DNA of 64,000 nt, taken from positions 1-64,000 of the forward strand of contig CADATO010000002.1 in NCBI GenBank assembly GCA_902790905.1, written 5' to 3'. The DNA comes from an uncultured Eubacteriales bacterium (GTDB taxonomy: Bacteria; Bacillota; Clostridia; Peptostreptococcales; Anaerovoracaceae). A model generated the notes under the pieces. The model did no database searches, was not told where the DNA came from, and was given only the letters and a program-made list of their open reading frames with translations. The position numbers and the translations under genes are program-made. Below are positions 35,162 through 43,745 of the stretch, piece after piece; within the stretch, counting starts at the first letter, position 1; every line of letters starts with the position of its first letter.

Positions 35162-35237
35162 GACCCAATAGCTCAGTAGGCAGAGCACTTGACTTTTAAT
35201 CAAGGTGTCCCGAGTTCGAGCCTCGGTTGGGTCACCA
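35162..35237 (+). tRNA. tRNA-Lys (anticodon TTT)
   Basis: Acceptor GACCCAA/TTGGGTC, anticodon stem CTTGA/TCAAG around loop CTTTTAA, encoded CCA. Confidence 0.97.
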
Positions 35238-35268
35238 ATTTTTAAAAGCCAGAGGACAACTATTATGC

Positions 35269-35357
35269 GGAGAGATGTCCGAGTGGTTTAAGGAGCTGGT
35301 CTTGAAAACCAGTGACTCCGCAAGGGGCCGTGGGTTCGAATCCCACTCTCTCCGCCA
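35269..35357 (+). tRNA. tRNA-Ser (anticodon TGA)
   Basis: An 89-nt class II tRNA: acceptor GGAGAGA/TCTCTCC, anticodon stem CTGGT/ACCAG around CTTGAAA, long variable arm, discriminator G, encoded CCA. Confidence 0.97.
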
Positions 35358-35371
35358 ACTACATAGGATTT

Positions 35372-35462
35372 GGAGAAGTACTCAAGAGGCTGAAGAGGAC
35401 GGTTTGCTAAATCGTTAGGGTTCGCAAGGGCCGCATGGGTTCGAATCCCATCTTCTCCGCCA
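35372..35462 (+). tRNA. tRNA-Ser (anticodon GCT)
   Basis: A 91-nt class II tRNA: acceptor GGAGAAG/CTTCTCC, anticodon loop TTGCTAA, long variable arm, encoded CCA. Reads AGC/AGU. Confidence 0.96.
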
Positions 35463-35506
35463 TACTACATCCAGTTCCGACTGGCTGCAGTACCGACGAA
35501 TGATGC

Positions 35507-35582
35507 AGGGGTATAGCTCAGTTGGTAGAGCAGCGGTCTCCAAAACCGCGTGCCGTGGGTTCAAGTCCTACTGCCCCTGCCA
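35507..35582 (+). tRNA. tRNA-Trp (anticodon CCA)
   Basis: Acceptor AGGGGTA/TGCCCCT, anticodon stem GCGGT/ACCGC around CTCCAAA, discriminator G (a Trp identity element), encoded CCA. Confidence 0.97.
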
Positions 35583-35593
35583 ATCTTCTTCAT

Positions 35594-35670
35594 CGGAGTG
35601 TAGCGCAGTTTGGTAGCGCATCTGCTTTGGGAGCAGAGGGTCGCAGGTTCAAATCCTGTCACTCCGACCA
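35594..35670 (+). tRNA. tRNA-Pro (anticodon TGG)
   Basis: Acceptor CGGAGTG/CACTCCG, anticodon stem TCTGC/GCAGA around TTTGGGA, discriminator A, encoded CCA. Confidence 0.97.
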
Positions 35671-35693
35671 AAGCAACCGTGGTTGGCCAATGT

Positions 35694-35769
35694 GGGCCAT
35701 TAGCTCAGCGGTTAGAGCACCCGGCTCATAACCGGTCGGTCCCGGGTTCAAATCCCTGATGGCCCACCA
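35694..35769 (+). tRNA. tRNA with CAT anticodon, probably tRNA-Ile2 (lysidine-modified); elongator tRNA-Met is the alternative
   Basis: Acceptor GGGCCAT/ATGGCCC, anticodon loop CTCATAA, encoded CCA. Not an initiator, because position 1 pairs with 72. The consecutive C4-G69 and C5-G68 pairs and the overall resemblance (TTAGCTCAGNGGTTAGAGCA) to E. coli tRNA-Ile2 favour an isoleucine tRNA whose C34 becomes lysidine. A covariance-model test with a Met/Ile2 classifier would settle this. Confidence 0.7.
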
Positions 35770-35834
35770 TTTCTTATCCGGATGAAAAAAACGCTTGCGT
35801 TCTTCGGCCGGATATGCTAAAACAGAATAGTCCT

Positions 35835-35910
35835 GCTCAGATAGCTCAGTTGGTAGAGCAGGGGACTGAAAATCCCCGTGTCCTTGGTTCAATTCCGAGT
35901 CTGAGCACCA
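35835..35910 (+). tRNA. tRNA-Phe (anticodon GAA)
   Basis: Acceptor GCTCAGA/TCTGAGC, anticodon stem GGGGA/TCCCC around CTGAAAA, discriminator A, encoded CCA. Last gene of the array. Confidence 0.97.
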
Positions 35911-35926
35911 CTTACTACCAAGATAG

Positions 35927-35964
35927 CCTCATGCCAGCAATGCTCGTGGGGTTATTTTGTTTTT
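35927..35964 (+). terminator. Terminator of the tRNA array
   Basis: CCTCATG (35927-35933) pairs with CGTGGGG (35945-35951) using two G-U pairs, with an inner AGC/GCT pairing, and is followed by the T-rich TTATTTTGTTTTT. It lies 16 nt beyond tRNA-Phe. Confidence 0.75.
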
Positions 35965-36025
35965 ACGGACCGGATCGGGAAAGTCCCTGAAACCTATTGC
36001 TTGTGATCCTACAGGAGATACGACA

Positions 36026-36613
36026 ATGGCGCAGTTGTTTTATAAGTACAGTACGATGAACGCCGGCAAGTCCATCGAGCTTCTGAAAGTCGCTTATAAC
36101 TATGAAGAGCGCGGCAAGCGGGTCCTCTGCCTCACGCCGTCGGTGGATGACAGAAAGGGCGTCGGCCTGATCTCTTCGCGGGTCGGGCTCGAACGCGAGG
36201 CGATCCCGGTGGACGAGGACACCAATATTCTCAATCTCTTCCTGGAGGAGAACGAGCGGCATCCGGTCGACTGCGTGCTGATCGACGAGTGCCAGTTCCT
36301 CAAGAAGCACCACATCCTGGAGATGACGGAGATCGTGGACAGCTGCAACGTACCGGTCATGGCGTACGGCCTGAAGAACGACTTCCGCAACGAACTGTTC
36401 GAGGGCTCGTATTACCTGCTGGTCTACGCCGACAAGATCGAAGAGATCAAGACGATCTGCTGGTGCGGCCGCAAGGCGACGATGGTCGCCAGGATCGTGG
36501 ACGGCAAATTCGTCAAGGAAGGCCCGCAGATCGCGGTGGGCGGCATGGACATGTACATCCCGCTGTGCCGCAAGCACTACAACGACGGGCGCACCGGCCC
36601 GGACAAGGCATAA
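36026..36613 (+). CDS. tdk: Thymidine kinase
   Basis: Tdk phosphorylates thymidine to dTMP with ATP in the pyrimidine salvage pathway. The 195-residue type II enzyme has P-loop STMNAGKSIELL (about residues 10-21), Walker B VLIDECQFL (about 87-95), the lasso segment and zinc-binding Cys pairs (CWCGRKATM and the C-terminal C-x2-H type CRKHY). The frame is open 23 codons further up, but ACAGGAGA precedes the ATG at 36026. A single gene between the tRNA terminator and its own terminator. Confidence 0.95.
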   Translation: MAQLFYKYSTMNAGKSIELLKVAYNYEERGKRVLCLTPSVDDRKGVGLISSRVGLEREAIPVDEDTNILNLFLEENERHPVDCVLIDECQFLKKHHILEMTEIVDSCNVPVMAYGLKNDFRNELFEGSYYLLVYADKIEEIKTICWCGRKATMVARIVDGKFVKEGPQIAVGGMDMYIPLCRKHYNDGRTGPDKA

Positions 36614-36628
36614 AGCATAGAAGTACGA

Positions 36629-36657
36629 AAAAGACCGCTGCGAGGCGGTCTTTTGTT
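36629..36657 (+). terminator. Terminator between tdk and the radical SAM gene
   Basis: AAAGACCGC (36630-36638) pairs with GCGGTCTTT (36645-36653), loop TGCGAG, continuing into TTGTTTT. The complement also ends in T-rich sequence, so it may work for the convergent leftward gene. Confidence 0.85.
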
Positions 36658-36687
36658 TTCCGGCTGTCTTGCCTCCCGTATTGGAAT

Positions 36688-37695
36688 TTAAGGTGTTTCT
36701 CGGTCCATGCCCTGCCAGATATCCCGCGCTTCGAGTTCGCGCAGGATGGCGTTGGTGATGCTGCGTTTCTGGTATGCCCAGGGCGGGCTCAGCAAGGCGC
36801 CGTAGGGGACGTCGCCGGTCAGGCGGTGGATGGTCACTTCGGGCGGCACGAGTTTCAGGGCGTCGAGGACGAGACCGATATACTCCTCAGGCGTTTCAAA
36901 AGGCATATAGTCCGGCATCGTATCTGCGAGCTGCGAGCCTTTGACCACGTTGAGCATGTGGAACTTGAGCCCGAAGAGCGACTCGCGGCAGACGTACCGC
37001 ACGGAGTCGAGCATGTCTTTGCGCGATTCGCAGGGCAGCCCGAAGAGCAGATGCGTCACGGTGCGGATCCCGCGTTCTCTGAGCGCCTGCACGGCTGCAT
37101 CATAGACCTCGAGCGGATACCCGCGGTTGATGCGGTCACCGTGGATGGTCTGCAGGCCGAGTTCGACCCACAGGAAGGTCTTTTCATTGAGTTCCGACAG
37201 CAGCGCGAGTACATCTTCCGGCAGACAGTCAGGGCGGGTCGCGATGACGAGCCCGTCGATCCGGCCGGCTGGCAGCGCTCCGGGAAGCCCGGAAACCTGC
37301 TCATTGTATGAAAGCGCGGCTGTGTAAAGCGTGCGGAGCCGTTCCACCGGTGCGTAGGTGGAAGTGTAGTTCTGGAAGTAGGCGAGGAATCGCTCTGCCT
37401 CGGGCCACTTCTCCTGCAGCGCAGCGATCTTGCGCGCGATCCCCTCGATCGATGCTGCGGCATCGTCTGAAACAGAGACTGCGGATTCCCCGGAACCGGC
37501 CGGCGAGCAGAAGATGCAGCCGCCTGTTCCGCAGGTGCCGTCGCGGTTGGGGCACGTAAATCCGCCATCGAGCGGGAGCTTGATGGTCTTGCCTCCGAAA
37601 TGCGTCTCGAGCCAGGGCCCGATCATGTTGATGCGGGCTGCTTTTTTTGTGCCGTAGGACGGCGGAAATCCCTTGCTTTCAGTAGAGTTTTTCAT
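36688..37695 (-). CDS. Radical SAM protein, YhcC family (TIGR01212-like)
   Basis: A 335-residue radical SAM protein of the YhcC group, whose reaction is not established. The N terminus holds the iron-sulfur motif in the form GGFTCPNRDGTCGTGGCIFC (about residues 44-63), with the spacing CPNRDG...CIFC typical of the family. QNYTSTYAP, TRPDCLPEDVL and the ELGLQT...NRGYPLEVY segments follow. The frame continues far upstream, but that would run through queH; I chose the ATG at 37695. No good ribosome site precedes it, so the exact start is uncertain (an in-frame Met lies 22 codons on). Confidence 0.88.
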   Translation of the reverse strand: MKNSTESKGFPPSYGTKKAARINMIGPWLETHFGGKTIKLPLDGGFTCPNRDGTCGTGGCIFCSPAGSGESAVSVSDDAAASIEGIARKIAALQEKWPEAERFLAYFQNYTSTYAPVERLRTLYTAALSYNEQVSGLPGALPAGRIDGLVIATRPDCLPEDVLALLSELNEKTFLWVELGLQTIHGDRINRGYPLEVYDAAVQALRERGIRTVTHLLFGLPCESRKDMLDSVRYVCRESLFGLKFHMLNVVKGSQLADTMPDYMPFETPEEYIGLVLDALKLVPPEVTIHRLTGDVPYGALLSPPWAYQKRSITNAILRELEARDIWQGMDRETP

Positions 37696-37705
37696 AGGTG
37701 TATGG

Positions 37706-37715
37706 TATAATATTC
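37706..37715 (+). promoter_or_regulatory. Predicted queH -10 region
   Basis: ATGGTATAAT, with TATAAT at 37706-37711 approximately and a TG-n extension, lies about 35 bp before the queH ATG. No clear -35 is visible. The same AT-rich patch reads ATTATA on the other strand and may serve the divergent radical SAM gene. Confidence 0.45.
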
Positions 37716-37744
37716 CGCAGTTGTTGTGAAGAGGACCCGCGCTG

Positions 37745-38443
37745 ATGGAAGAAAAAAAGACATGTATAAAGGGCGCTCCCGGCGCCTGCATACTGAATAA
37801 CGATCCCGCGGAACAGGCGGAGGCATTTCTGGCGCCGCAGGACCGTGAGAAGGGGCTTGCGCGGCCGCAGATCCTGCTGCACAGCTGCTGCGGGCCATGC
37901 AGTACGGCCTGCATCGAACGGCTGCTCAGCGATTACGATATCACGGTGTACTACTACAACCCCTGTATCGACGATCCGGCAGAGTACGAAAAACGCAAGG
38001 CGACCCAGATGCAGTTCCTGCAGAAGTTCAACGAAGAGCCGGGATCGGCGGGCAGGGTATCTTTCATGGAAGCGCCGTATGATCCGGAGCGGTATCTGGA
38101 GGCTGTGAAGGGGCTCGAGAACGAACCGGAAGGCGGACGCCGCTGCAGTGTGTGCTTTCACATGCGCCTGCAGAAGACCGCGGAGACGGCAAGCATGCTT
38201 CACTACGACCTGTTCGGCACCACGCTGACGGTCAGCCCGCATAAGGACTACGACACGATCAGCGCCATCGGCAAGCGCCTCGGCGCGCTGTACGGGGTCA
38301 GCTACCTGGATGCCAATTTCAAAAAGAAAGACGGATTTAAACGCAGCATTGAGCTGTCGAAGAAATACGGACTTTACCGCCAGAACTATTGCGGCTGCCG
38401 CTTCTCCAAGTGGGACGGCTGCGATGATGAGGCGGAGAAATGA
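37745..38443 (+). CDS. queH: Epoxyqueuosine reductase QueH
   Basis: QueH catalyses the last step of queuosine synthesis in tRNA, reducing epoxyqueuosine, and replaces the unrelated cobalamin-dependent QueG in many anaerobes. The 232 residues contain the adjacent Cys pair in LLHSCCGPCSTACIE (about residues 42-56), YYYNPCIDDPAEYEKR, RRCSVCFHMRL and the C-terminal NYCGCRFSKW, giving the conserved Cys set that binds a [4Fe-4S] cluster and another metal. AGAGGA precedes the ATG. It points to local queuosine-modified tRNA, fitting the tRNA-Asp and tRNA-Tyr genes upstream, whose GTN anticodons are substrates. Confidence 0.93.
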   Translation: MEEKKTCIKGAPGACILNNDPAEQAEAFLAPQDREKGLARPQILLHSCCGPCSTACIERLLSDYDITVYYYNPCIDDPAEYEKRKATQMQFLQKFNEEPGSAGRVSFMEAPYDPERYLEAVKGLENEPEGGRRCSVCFHMRLQKTAETASMLHYDLFGTTLTVSPHKDYDTISAIGKRLGALYGVSYLDANFKKKDGFKRSIELSKKYGLYRQNYCGCRFSKWDGCDDEAEK

Positions 38444-38446
38444 TTG

Positions 38447-38459
38447 ACTAATAATTAGT
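38447..38459. promoter_or_regulatory. AT-rich palindrome upstream of asnA
   Basis: ACTAAT-A-ATTAGT, a perfect 6-bp inverted repeat with a one-base centre, begins just after the queH stop and overlaps a TTGACT (38444-38449) that could be a -35 box. No good -10 is found at standard spacing, so this is only a candidate operator. Confidence 0.4.
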
Positions 38460-38502
38460 TATTGTAAATGTGATAAGAGAGAAAAGAAGAAAGGAAAGAG
38501 AA

Positions 38503-39513
38503 ATGTCAAAACTGTTCATCCCCGAAGGGTATTCGCCGTTTCTGGACTACATGGAGTCGCAGCGTGCGATCAAAAAGATCAAGGACTACTTCCAGCAGGA
38601 GCTGGCTTATGGTCTCAACCTGCGCCGTGTATCCGCACCGCTGTTCGTCACACCTGAGAGTGGACTGAATGACAACCTGAACGGTGTGGAACGCACAGTC
38701 GACTTTACCATTCTGGATATGGATGAGGCAAACGCAGAGGTCGTGCAGTCTCTTGCCAAGTGGAAGCGCATGGCGATCGGCCGCTACGGGATCCGCCCGG
38801 GCCACGGCATTTACACGGACATGAACGCCATCCGCCGCGACGAGGAACTCGACAACCTGCATTCCATCTATGTCGACCAGTGGGACTGGGAAAAGGCGAT
38901 TACGAAAGAGGACCGCACAGAGGAGTACCTCAAAGCGACCGTAGAGCGCATCTATCTTTCCCTGAAAAACCTCAATGACTTCGTCAACAGACACTACTCC
39001 GAGATCCGCACGGAGCTGCCGAACGAGATCTTCTTCATCACGACGCAGGAACTCGAGGACATGTATCCGGACCTTACACCGAAGCAGAGAGAAGACGCGA
39101 TTACCGAAGAAAAGCGGGCTGTCTTCATCCAGAAGATCGGCGGTAAGCTGAAGTCCGGCGAGAAACACGACGGCCGTGCGGCGGACTACGACGACTGGGA
39201 ACTCAACGGCGACATCATCCTCTGGAACGATATCCTCGGCAGAGCGTTCGAGATCTCGTCCATGGGTATCCGCGTCGACGAGAACAGCATGCGCAGCCAG
39301 CTGATCGAGGCGGGGCAGGAATACAAGATGGAACTGCCGTTCCACAAGGCGATCCTGAACTGCGAACTGCCTTATACCATCGGCGGCGGCATCGGCCAGA
39401 GCCGTCTGTGCATGTACTTCCTGCGCAAGGCGCACATCGGCGAAGTGCAGGCATCCATCTGGCCGGACGATATGGTCAAAGAATGTGAAGAAGCAGGGAT
39501 CCTGCTTCTGTAG
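38503..39513 (+). CDS. asnA: Aspartate-ammonia ligase (asparagine synthetase A)
   Basis: AsnA makes asparagine from aspartate, ammonia and ATP, using free ammonia rather than glutamine. The 336-residue protein is close to family length and resembles class II aminoacyl-tRNA synthetases. Visible segments include [64 protein letters not shown] and the C-terminal [14 protein letters not shown] (motif 3-like). AAAGGAAAGAG precedes the ATG at 38503; an in-frame start at 38470 is less likely. Ammonia released by histidine breakdown in this organism would suit this enzyme. Confidence 0.95.
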   Translation: MSKLFIPEGYSPFLDYMESQRAIKKIKDYFQQELAYGLNLRRVSAPLFVTPESGLNDNLNGVERTVDFTILDMDEANAEVVQSLAKWKRMAIGRYGIRPGHGIYTDMNAIRRDEELDNLHSIYVDQWDWEKAITKEDRTEEYLKATVERIYLSLKNLNDFVNRHYSEIRTELPNEIFFITTQELEDMYPDLTPKQREDAITEEKRAVFIQKIGGKLKSGEKHDGRAADYDDWELNGDIILWNDILGRAFEISSMGIRVDENSMRSQLIEAGQEYKMELPFHKAILNCELPYTIGGGIGQSRLCMYFLRKAHIGEVQASIWPDDMVKECEEAGILLL

Positions 39514-39536
39514 GAAAGGAAACACACGAACGCACG

Positions 39537-41549
39537 ATGAAATACGTCAATGTCACGATCGACAATAAGAGCCATCTGACGGATGACCTCTATACGTATC
39601 GTTGTGCGTTCGATGACGTTCAGCCGGGCAGCCGCGTCCGCGTCGCATTCGGCAGGGGCAAGGCGCTGAAAGACGCGTATGTCTTCGATGTGATGGACGA
39701 GCTTCCTGCACCGGTGAAGGGACTGAAAGACGTCGCCGAACTGACGGAGGACGCACCGCTCGGCGAGGAGAGCATGGAGCTTGCGCGCTGGATGCACAGC
39801 CGGTACCTGTGCCGGTACATGGATGCCGTCAAGCTGCTTCTGCCGCCTGGCAAACCGTCTGCGCGCGGCAAGCGGCGGGATCCGCTGGCTAAGATCAGTG
39901 CGGAACCGCAGGTCATCGATGCGCTCACAGATGAGCAGCGCCGCGTGATCGCCAGGATGGGGCAGAGTATCGACAGCGACAGGCATGAACTGTTCCTGCT
40001 CAAAGGCGTCACCGGCAGCGGCAAGACGGAAGTCTATATGCAGCTGATCCAGAGGGTGGCGGCGCGCGGCAGGACAGCCATCATGCTGGTCCCGGAGATC
40101 TCGCTGACCAAGCAGATCATCGAGCGGTTTGCGGGCAGATTCGGCGCGGAGAACATCGCTGTTTTCCACAGCCGGCTGTCTGCCGGGGAGCGGCATGACG
40201 AGTGGCAGCGCGTACAGCGCGGGGAAGCGAAGATCGTGGTCGGCGCCCGGTCTGCAGTCTTTGCGCCGTTGACGAACGTCGGCATCGTGATCCTCGACGA
40301 GGAACACGAGTCGACCTACAAATCCGATATGTCGCCCAAGTACGATACGCTGGAGGTCGCGATCAAACGGACCAGACCTGTCGGCGGGATCGTCGTCATG
40401 GGCAGTGCCACGCCGTCCGTCGTCTCGTATGAGCGCAGCCGGCGCGGGATATTTACAAAACTCGAACTCAAAGAGCGTTATAACAAGGTGCAGCTGCCCC
40501 GCATGGACATCGTGGACATGCGGCCGGAACTGGCGGCAGGCAACACGTCGGTCATCAGCCGGCGCCTGCATGCAGCGATGCAGACGACGCTGGAAAAAGG
40601 GCAGCAGGTCATCCTGTTCATGAACCGCCGCGGCTACCAGACCTTCGTCTCGTGCCGTGCCTGCGGTCATGTGATGGAGTGCCCCAAGTGCGGGATCTCC
40701 CTCACATACCACAAGGGTGACCGGCAGCTGGTGTGTCACTACTGCGACCACCGGGAGCCGATGCCGGAGCGGTGTCCGTCCTGCGGCAGCCCGTATATCA
40801 AAGGATTCGGGACCGGCACGGAGAAGGTCGTGGAGACGATCGAAGAGCTGTTCCCCGGTGTGAAAGCCGCGCGGCTCGACCTCGACGCCATGAAGCGCAA
40901 AGGAACGCTTGAGAAGACGCTCGACGCCTTTGCGAACGGCGATACACAGGTGCTCGTCGGCACGCAGGTCGTCGCCAAGGGGCTCGACTACCGCAATGTC
41001 GGCCTGGTGGGGATCATCTCATGCGATGTACTGCTCAACATCCCGGACTACCGGGCGCCGGAACGGGCGTTCCAGCTGATCACACAGGCAGCCGGCAGAG
41101 CCGGGCGAGGCGATGAGCAGGGACAGGTCATCATCCAGACATATACCCCGTCGCATTACGCGGTGCAGGCGGCGGCCGCACAGGACTACGAAGCATTCTT
41201 CGAGAAGGAGATGGAGCGGCGCAGGCAGTATGGCTATCCGCCGTTTACAGATATCATCCAGGTGATGTTCGGCGGCCGGGACAAGCGCGCTCTTAAGGAA
41301 GCTGTCCGCAGCTGGCGGGCGCACCTGATCGATGCCGGCGCGTCGGCGGCGGACATCGTGGCGGCAGGCGGTATGGAATACGACCGCGCGGAGACGGAGT
41401 ACAGAGAGTACCTGCTGATCCGCAGCCTGCCGGAACACACCAACATGTACAGAAAACTCCTGATGGCTTTGCGGGAGCAGGACAGACAGGAAAGAAAAGC
41501 ATACAGTATCGTAGCGGACGTCAATCCCTACAGTCTATGGAGGTCTTAA
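39537..41549 (+). CDS. priA: Primosomal protein N' (replication restart helicase PriA)
   Basis: PriA recognises abandoned forks and reloads the replicative helicase. The 670 residues, shorter than the roughly 730-800 of many homologues, hold an N-terminal 3'-end binding domain (YVNVTIDNKSHLTDDLYTYR), Walker A GVTGSGKTEVYMQ near residue 160, the DEEH box ILDEEHESTYK near residue 255-263, a zinc-binding region with CRACG, CPKCG, CHYCD and CPSCG pairs (about residues 380-420) and helicase motifs V-VI. It opens a priA-def-fmt run. Confidence 0.95.
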   Translation: MKYVNVTIDNKSHLTDDLYTYRCAFDDVQPGSRVRVAFGRGKALKDAYVFDVMDELPAPVKGLKDVAELTEDAPLGEESMELARWMHSRYLCRYMDAVKLLLPPGKPSARGKRRDPLAKISAEPQVIDALTDEQRRVIARMGQSIDSDRHELFLLKGVTGSGKTEVYMQLIQRVAARGRTAIMLVPEISLTKQIIERFAGRFGAENIAVFHSRLSAGERHDEWQRVQRGEAKIVVGARSAVFAPLTNVGIVILDEEHESTYKSDMSPKYDTLEVAIKRTRPVGGIVVMGSATPSVVSYERSRRGIFTKLELKERYNKVQLPRMDIVDMRPELAAGNTSVISRRLHAAMQTTLEKGQQVILFMNRRGYQTFVSCRACGHVMECPKCGISLTYHKGDRQLVCHYCDHREPMPERCPSCGSPYIKGFGTGTEKVVETIEELFPGVKAARLDLDAMKRKGTLEKTLDAFANGDTQVLVGTQVVAKGLDYRNVGLVGIISCDVLLNIPDYRAPERAFQLITQAAGRAGRGDEQGQVIIQTYTPSHYAVQAAAAQDYEAFFEKEMERRRQYGYPPFTDIIQVMFGGRDKRALKEAVRSWRAHLIDAGASAADIVAAGGMEYDRAETEYREYLLIRSLPEHTNMYRKLLMALREQDRQERKAYSIVADVNPYSLWRS

Positions 41550-41550
41550 T

Positions 41551-42045
41551 ATGGCATTACGCAATATCGTCGTGGAAGGCGACGAGATCCTGACAAAGAA
41601 ATGCAGAGAGGTCGTGAAGTTCGACGACCGTCTGGCAGAACTGATCGATGATATGATCGAGACGATGCGCAACGCGGAAGGCGTTGGCATTGCTGCACCG
41701 CAGGTCGGTATCCTGCGGCAGGTCTGCGTCATCGAGCCGGAGCCGGGCTATGTGACCGAACTGATCAACCCGGTCATCATCGAGCAGGAAGGCGAACAGG
41801 AAGGCTATGAAGGCTGCCTCAGCGTGCCGGGCTATATCGGCTGCGTGAAGCGCCCGATGAAGATCAAAGTGCGTGCGCAGAATCGCACAGGCGGCCTCGA
41901 AACATTTGAATTCGAAGGATTTGATGCTGTAGCAGCCAGCCATGAGATGGACCACCTGAAGGGGATCCTCTACACGAGCAAGGCGACAGACATCCATAAA
42001 CCCGCACCGCCGGAAGAAGACGGCGCGGAAGAGGCGGATGAATAG
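41551..42045 (+). CDS. def: Peptide deformylase
   Basis: Def removes the formyl group from nascent N-termini. The 164 residues carry all three catalytic motifs: GVGIAAPQVG (about 45-54), EGCLSVPG (about 88-95, Cys metal ligand) and the HEMDHLKG metal site (about 132-139). TGGAGGTC precedes the ATG. Its start is 1 nt after the priA stop and fmt follows after 21 nt, so the pair that removes and adds formyl groups is co-transcribed. Confidence 0.96.
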   Translation: MALRNIVVEGDEILTKKCREVVKFDDRLAELIDDMIETMRNAEGVGIAAPQVGILRQVCVIEPEPGYVTELINPVIIEQEGEQEGYEGCLSVPGYIGCVKRPMKIKVRAQNRTGGLETFEFEGFDAVAASHEMDHLKGILYTSKATDIHKPAPPEEDGAEEADE

Positions 42046-42066
42046 AGAAAAGCAGGTGATTGCCGG

Positions 42067-42999
42067 ATGAAGATCGTTTTTATGGGGACCCCGGACTTTG
42101 CAGTCCCGGCGCTCAAAAAACTGGCGGCGGACGGGCATGAGATCGCACTGGTCGTAACCAAGCCGGATGCGATGAAAGGCCGCGGCAACAAAGTGCAGGC
42201 GTCTGCCGTGAAGGAATGTGCGCTGGCGCTTTCTCTTCCGGTATCGCAGCCTGAAAAAGTGAAGGGAAATACAGCATTCATCGAGCAGCTGCAGGCGCTG
42301 GCGCCGGATGCGGTCGTTGTGATCGCCTACGGTAAGATCCTGCCGAAGGAGATCCTCGAGATCCCGCTGCACGGCTGCCTCAATGTGCACGGATCGATCC
42401 TGCCGCGTCACCGCGGTGCGGCGCCGATCCAGTGGACCATTCTGGCAGGTGATGAAGAGGGCGGCGTTTCCATCATGCAGATGGACGAAGGCATGGACAC
42501 CGGCGATGTGCTCGCAGAGAGCAGAGTCCCGGTCGATGCACACAATGCTGAAGAACTGTTTGATATTCTCTCGGTGAAAGGCGCTGACCTGATTGCGGAG
42601 ACACTGGCGAAGATCGAGGCGGGGGAGCAGATCACTGCAGTCCCGCAGGAGGATGCCCTTGCGACCTATGCGCCAATGATCACGAAAAAGGACGGGCTGC
42701 TGGATTTTGGCCGGCCTGCAGCCGAACTGGAGCGCCGCGTAAGAGGCCTGTATCCCTGGCCGGGCACCTATACCTATCTGGATGGCCAGCCCTTTAAGAT
42801 CTGGACGGCCGGCCTGGCGGAGGGAACGCCCGGTGCGGCACCCGGCACCGTGCTGAGAGCGGACCGGGAAGGCATTCTGATCGCCTGCGGCGAAGGCGCA
42901 TTACTGGCAAAAGAAGTGCAGGCACCCGGCAAGAAGCGGATGGCTGCAGACGCCTATTTAAAAGGTCATTCCATTGAAAAGGGAACGGTTTTGGGATAA
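42067..42999 (+). CDS. fmt: Methionyl-tRNA formyltransferase
   Basis: Fmt formylates initiator Met-tRNA using 10-formyl-THF. The 310-residue protein opens with IVFMGTPDFAVPALKKL, has the catalytic-site NVHGSILPRHRGAAPIQW segment (about residues 106-124), the conserved Asp in GDEEGGVSIMQMDEGMDTGD, and a C-terminal OB-like domain. The ribosome site is CAGGTGATT. Folate one-carbon units produced by FchA could feed this step. Confidence 0.96.
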   Translation: MKIVFMGTPDFAVPALKKLAADGHEIALVVTKPDAMKGRGNKVQASAVKECALALSLPVSQPEKVKGNTAFIEQLQALAPDAVVVIAYGKILPKEILEIPLHGCLNVHGSILPRHRGAAPIQWTILAGDEEGGVSIMQMDEGMDTGDVLAESRVPVDAHNAEELFDILSVKGADLIAETLAKIEAGEQITAVPQEDALATYAPMITKKDGLLDFGRPAAELERRVRGLYPWPGTYTYLDGQPFKIWTAGLAEGTPGAAPGTVLRADREGILIACGEGALLAKEVQAPGKKRMAADAYLKGHSIEKGTVLG

Positions 43000-43039
43000 A
43001 ATAACTTGATAAGCACTTGTGCGAAAGCTGGAGGCGAAC

Positions 43040-43744
43040 ATGTACGGTTTTTACGATCCGACATATCTCGTACTGATCCCGGCGATCCTGTTCACCATGT
43101 GGGCGCAGGCAAAGCTGCGGTCTTCGTACGCAAAATACAGAACGCTCCCCAATCAGCGCCGCATCACCGGCGCCGAGGCGGCGAGATACCTGCTTGACCG
43201 GAACGGGCTGTCCAATATCCGGATCGAACGGGTGCAGGGTGTCCTGTCGGACCACTTTGATCCCAGAAATCAGGTGATCCGCCTTTCCGCGGACATCCAT
43301 GACGGCACCAGCATCGCTTCCGTGAGTGTGGCGGCACACGAGACGGGGCATGCGATGCAGTACGGGACGAACTATGCGCCGCTGCGATTCCGCAACGCGC
43401 TGGCAAGACCTGTGAGCGTCGTTTCCATGGCGAGCTGGCCGCTGCTGCTTGTCGGGATCATGCTGATCGCAATGGGCAGTTATGACTCCGGCAATCTGCT
43501 GTTCAACATCGGTGTGATCGCCTTTGCAGCGGTCGTGCTGTTCCACGGCATCACGCTGCCGGTTGAACTCGATGCGAGCAGACGCGCGGTGAAAGAACTG
43601 GAAGCCACCGGTCTGATCTACGAATCGGAAGCCCCCGCGGCGAGGAAGATGCTCACGGCGGCGGCTATGACATATGTCGCAGCGCTGGCAACAGCCCTGC
43701 TGCAGCTGGTCCGGATCCTGCTGATCCGGGGAGACAGGAGATAA
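43040..43744 (+). CDS. Zinc metallopeptidase, YugP family
   Basis: A 234-residue integral membrane protein of the YugP (DUF2268-like neutral zinc metallopeptidase) family. It shows an N-terminal membrane anchor, then VSVAAHETGHAMQYG (HExxH metal site near residues 98-102) and three further hydrophobic segments. The active-site side and natural substrates are unknown. GCTGGAGGC precedes the ATG at 43040; a GTG in frame 21 nt upstream is less likely. It sits between fmt and rsmB, a usual place for it in Firmicutes. Confidence 0.88.
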   Translation: MYGFYDPTYLVLIPAILFTMWAQAKLRSSYAKYRTLPNQRRITGAEAARYLLDRNGLSNIRIERVQGVLSDHFDPRNQVIRLSADIHDGTSIASVSVAAHETGHAMQYGTNYAPLRFRNALARPVSVVSMASWPLLLVGIMLIAMGSYDSGNLLFNIGVIAFAAVVLFHGITLPVELDASRRAVKELEATGLIYESEAPAARKMLTAAAMTYVAALATALLQLVRILLIRGDRR

Positions 43745-43745
43745 T

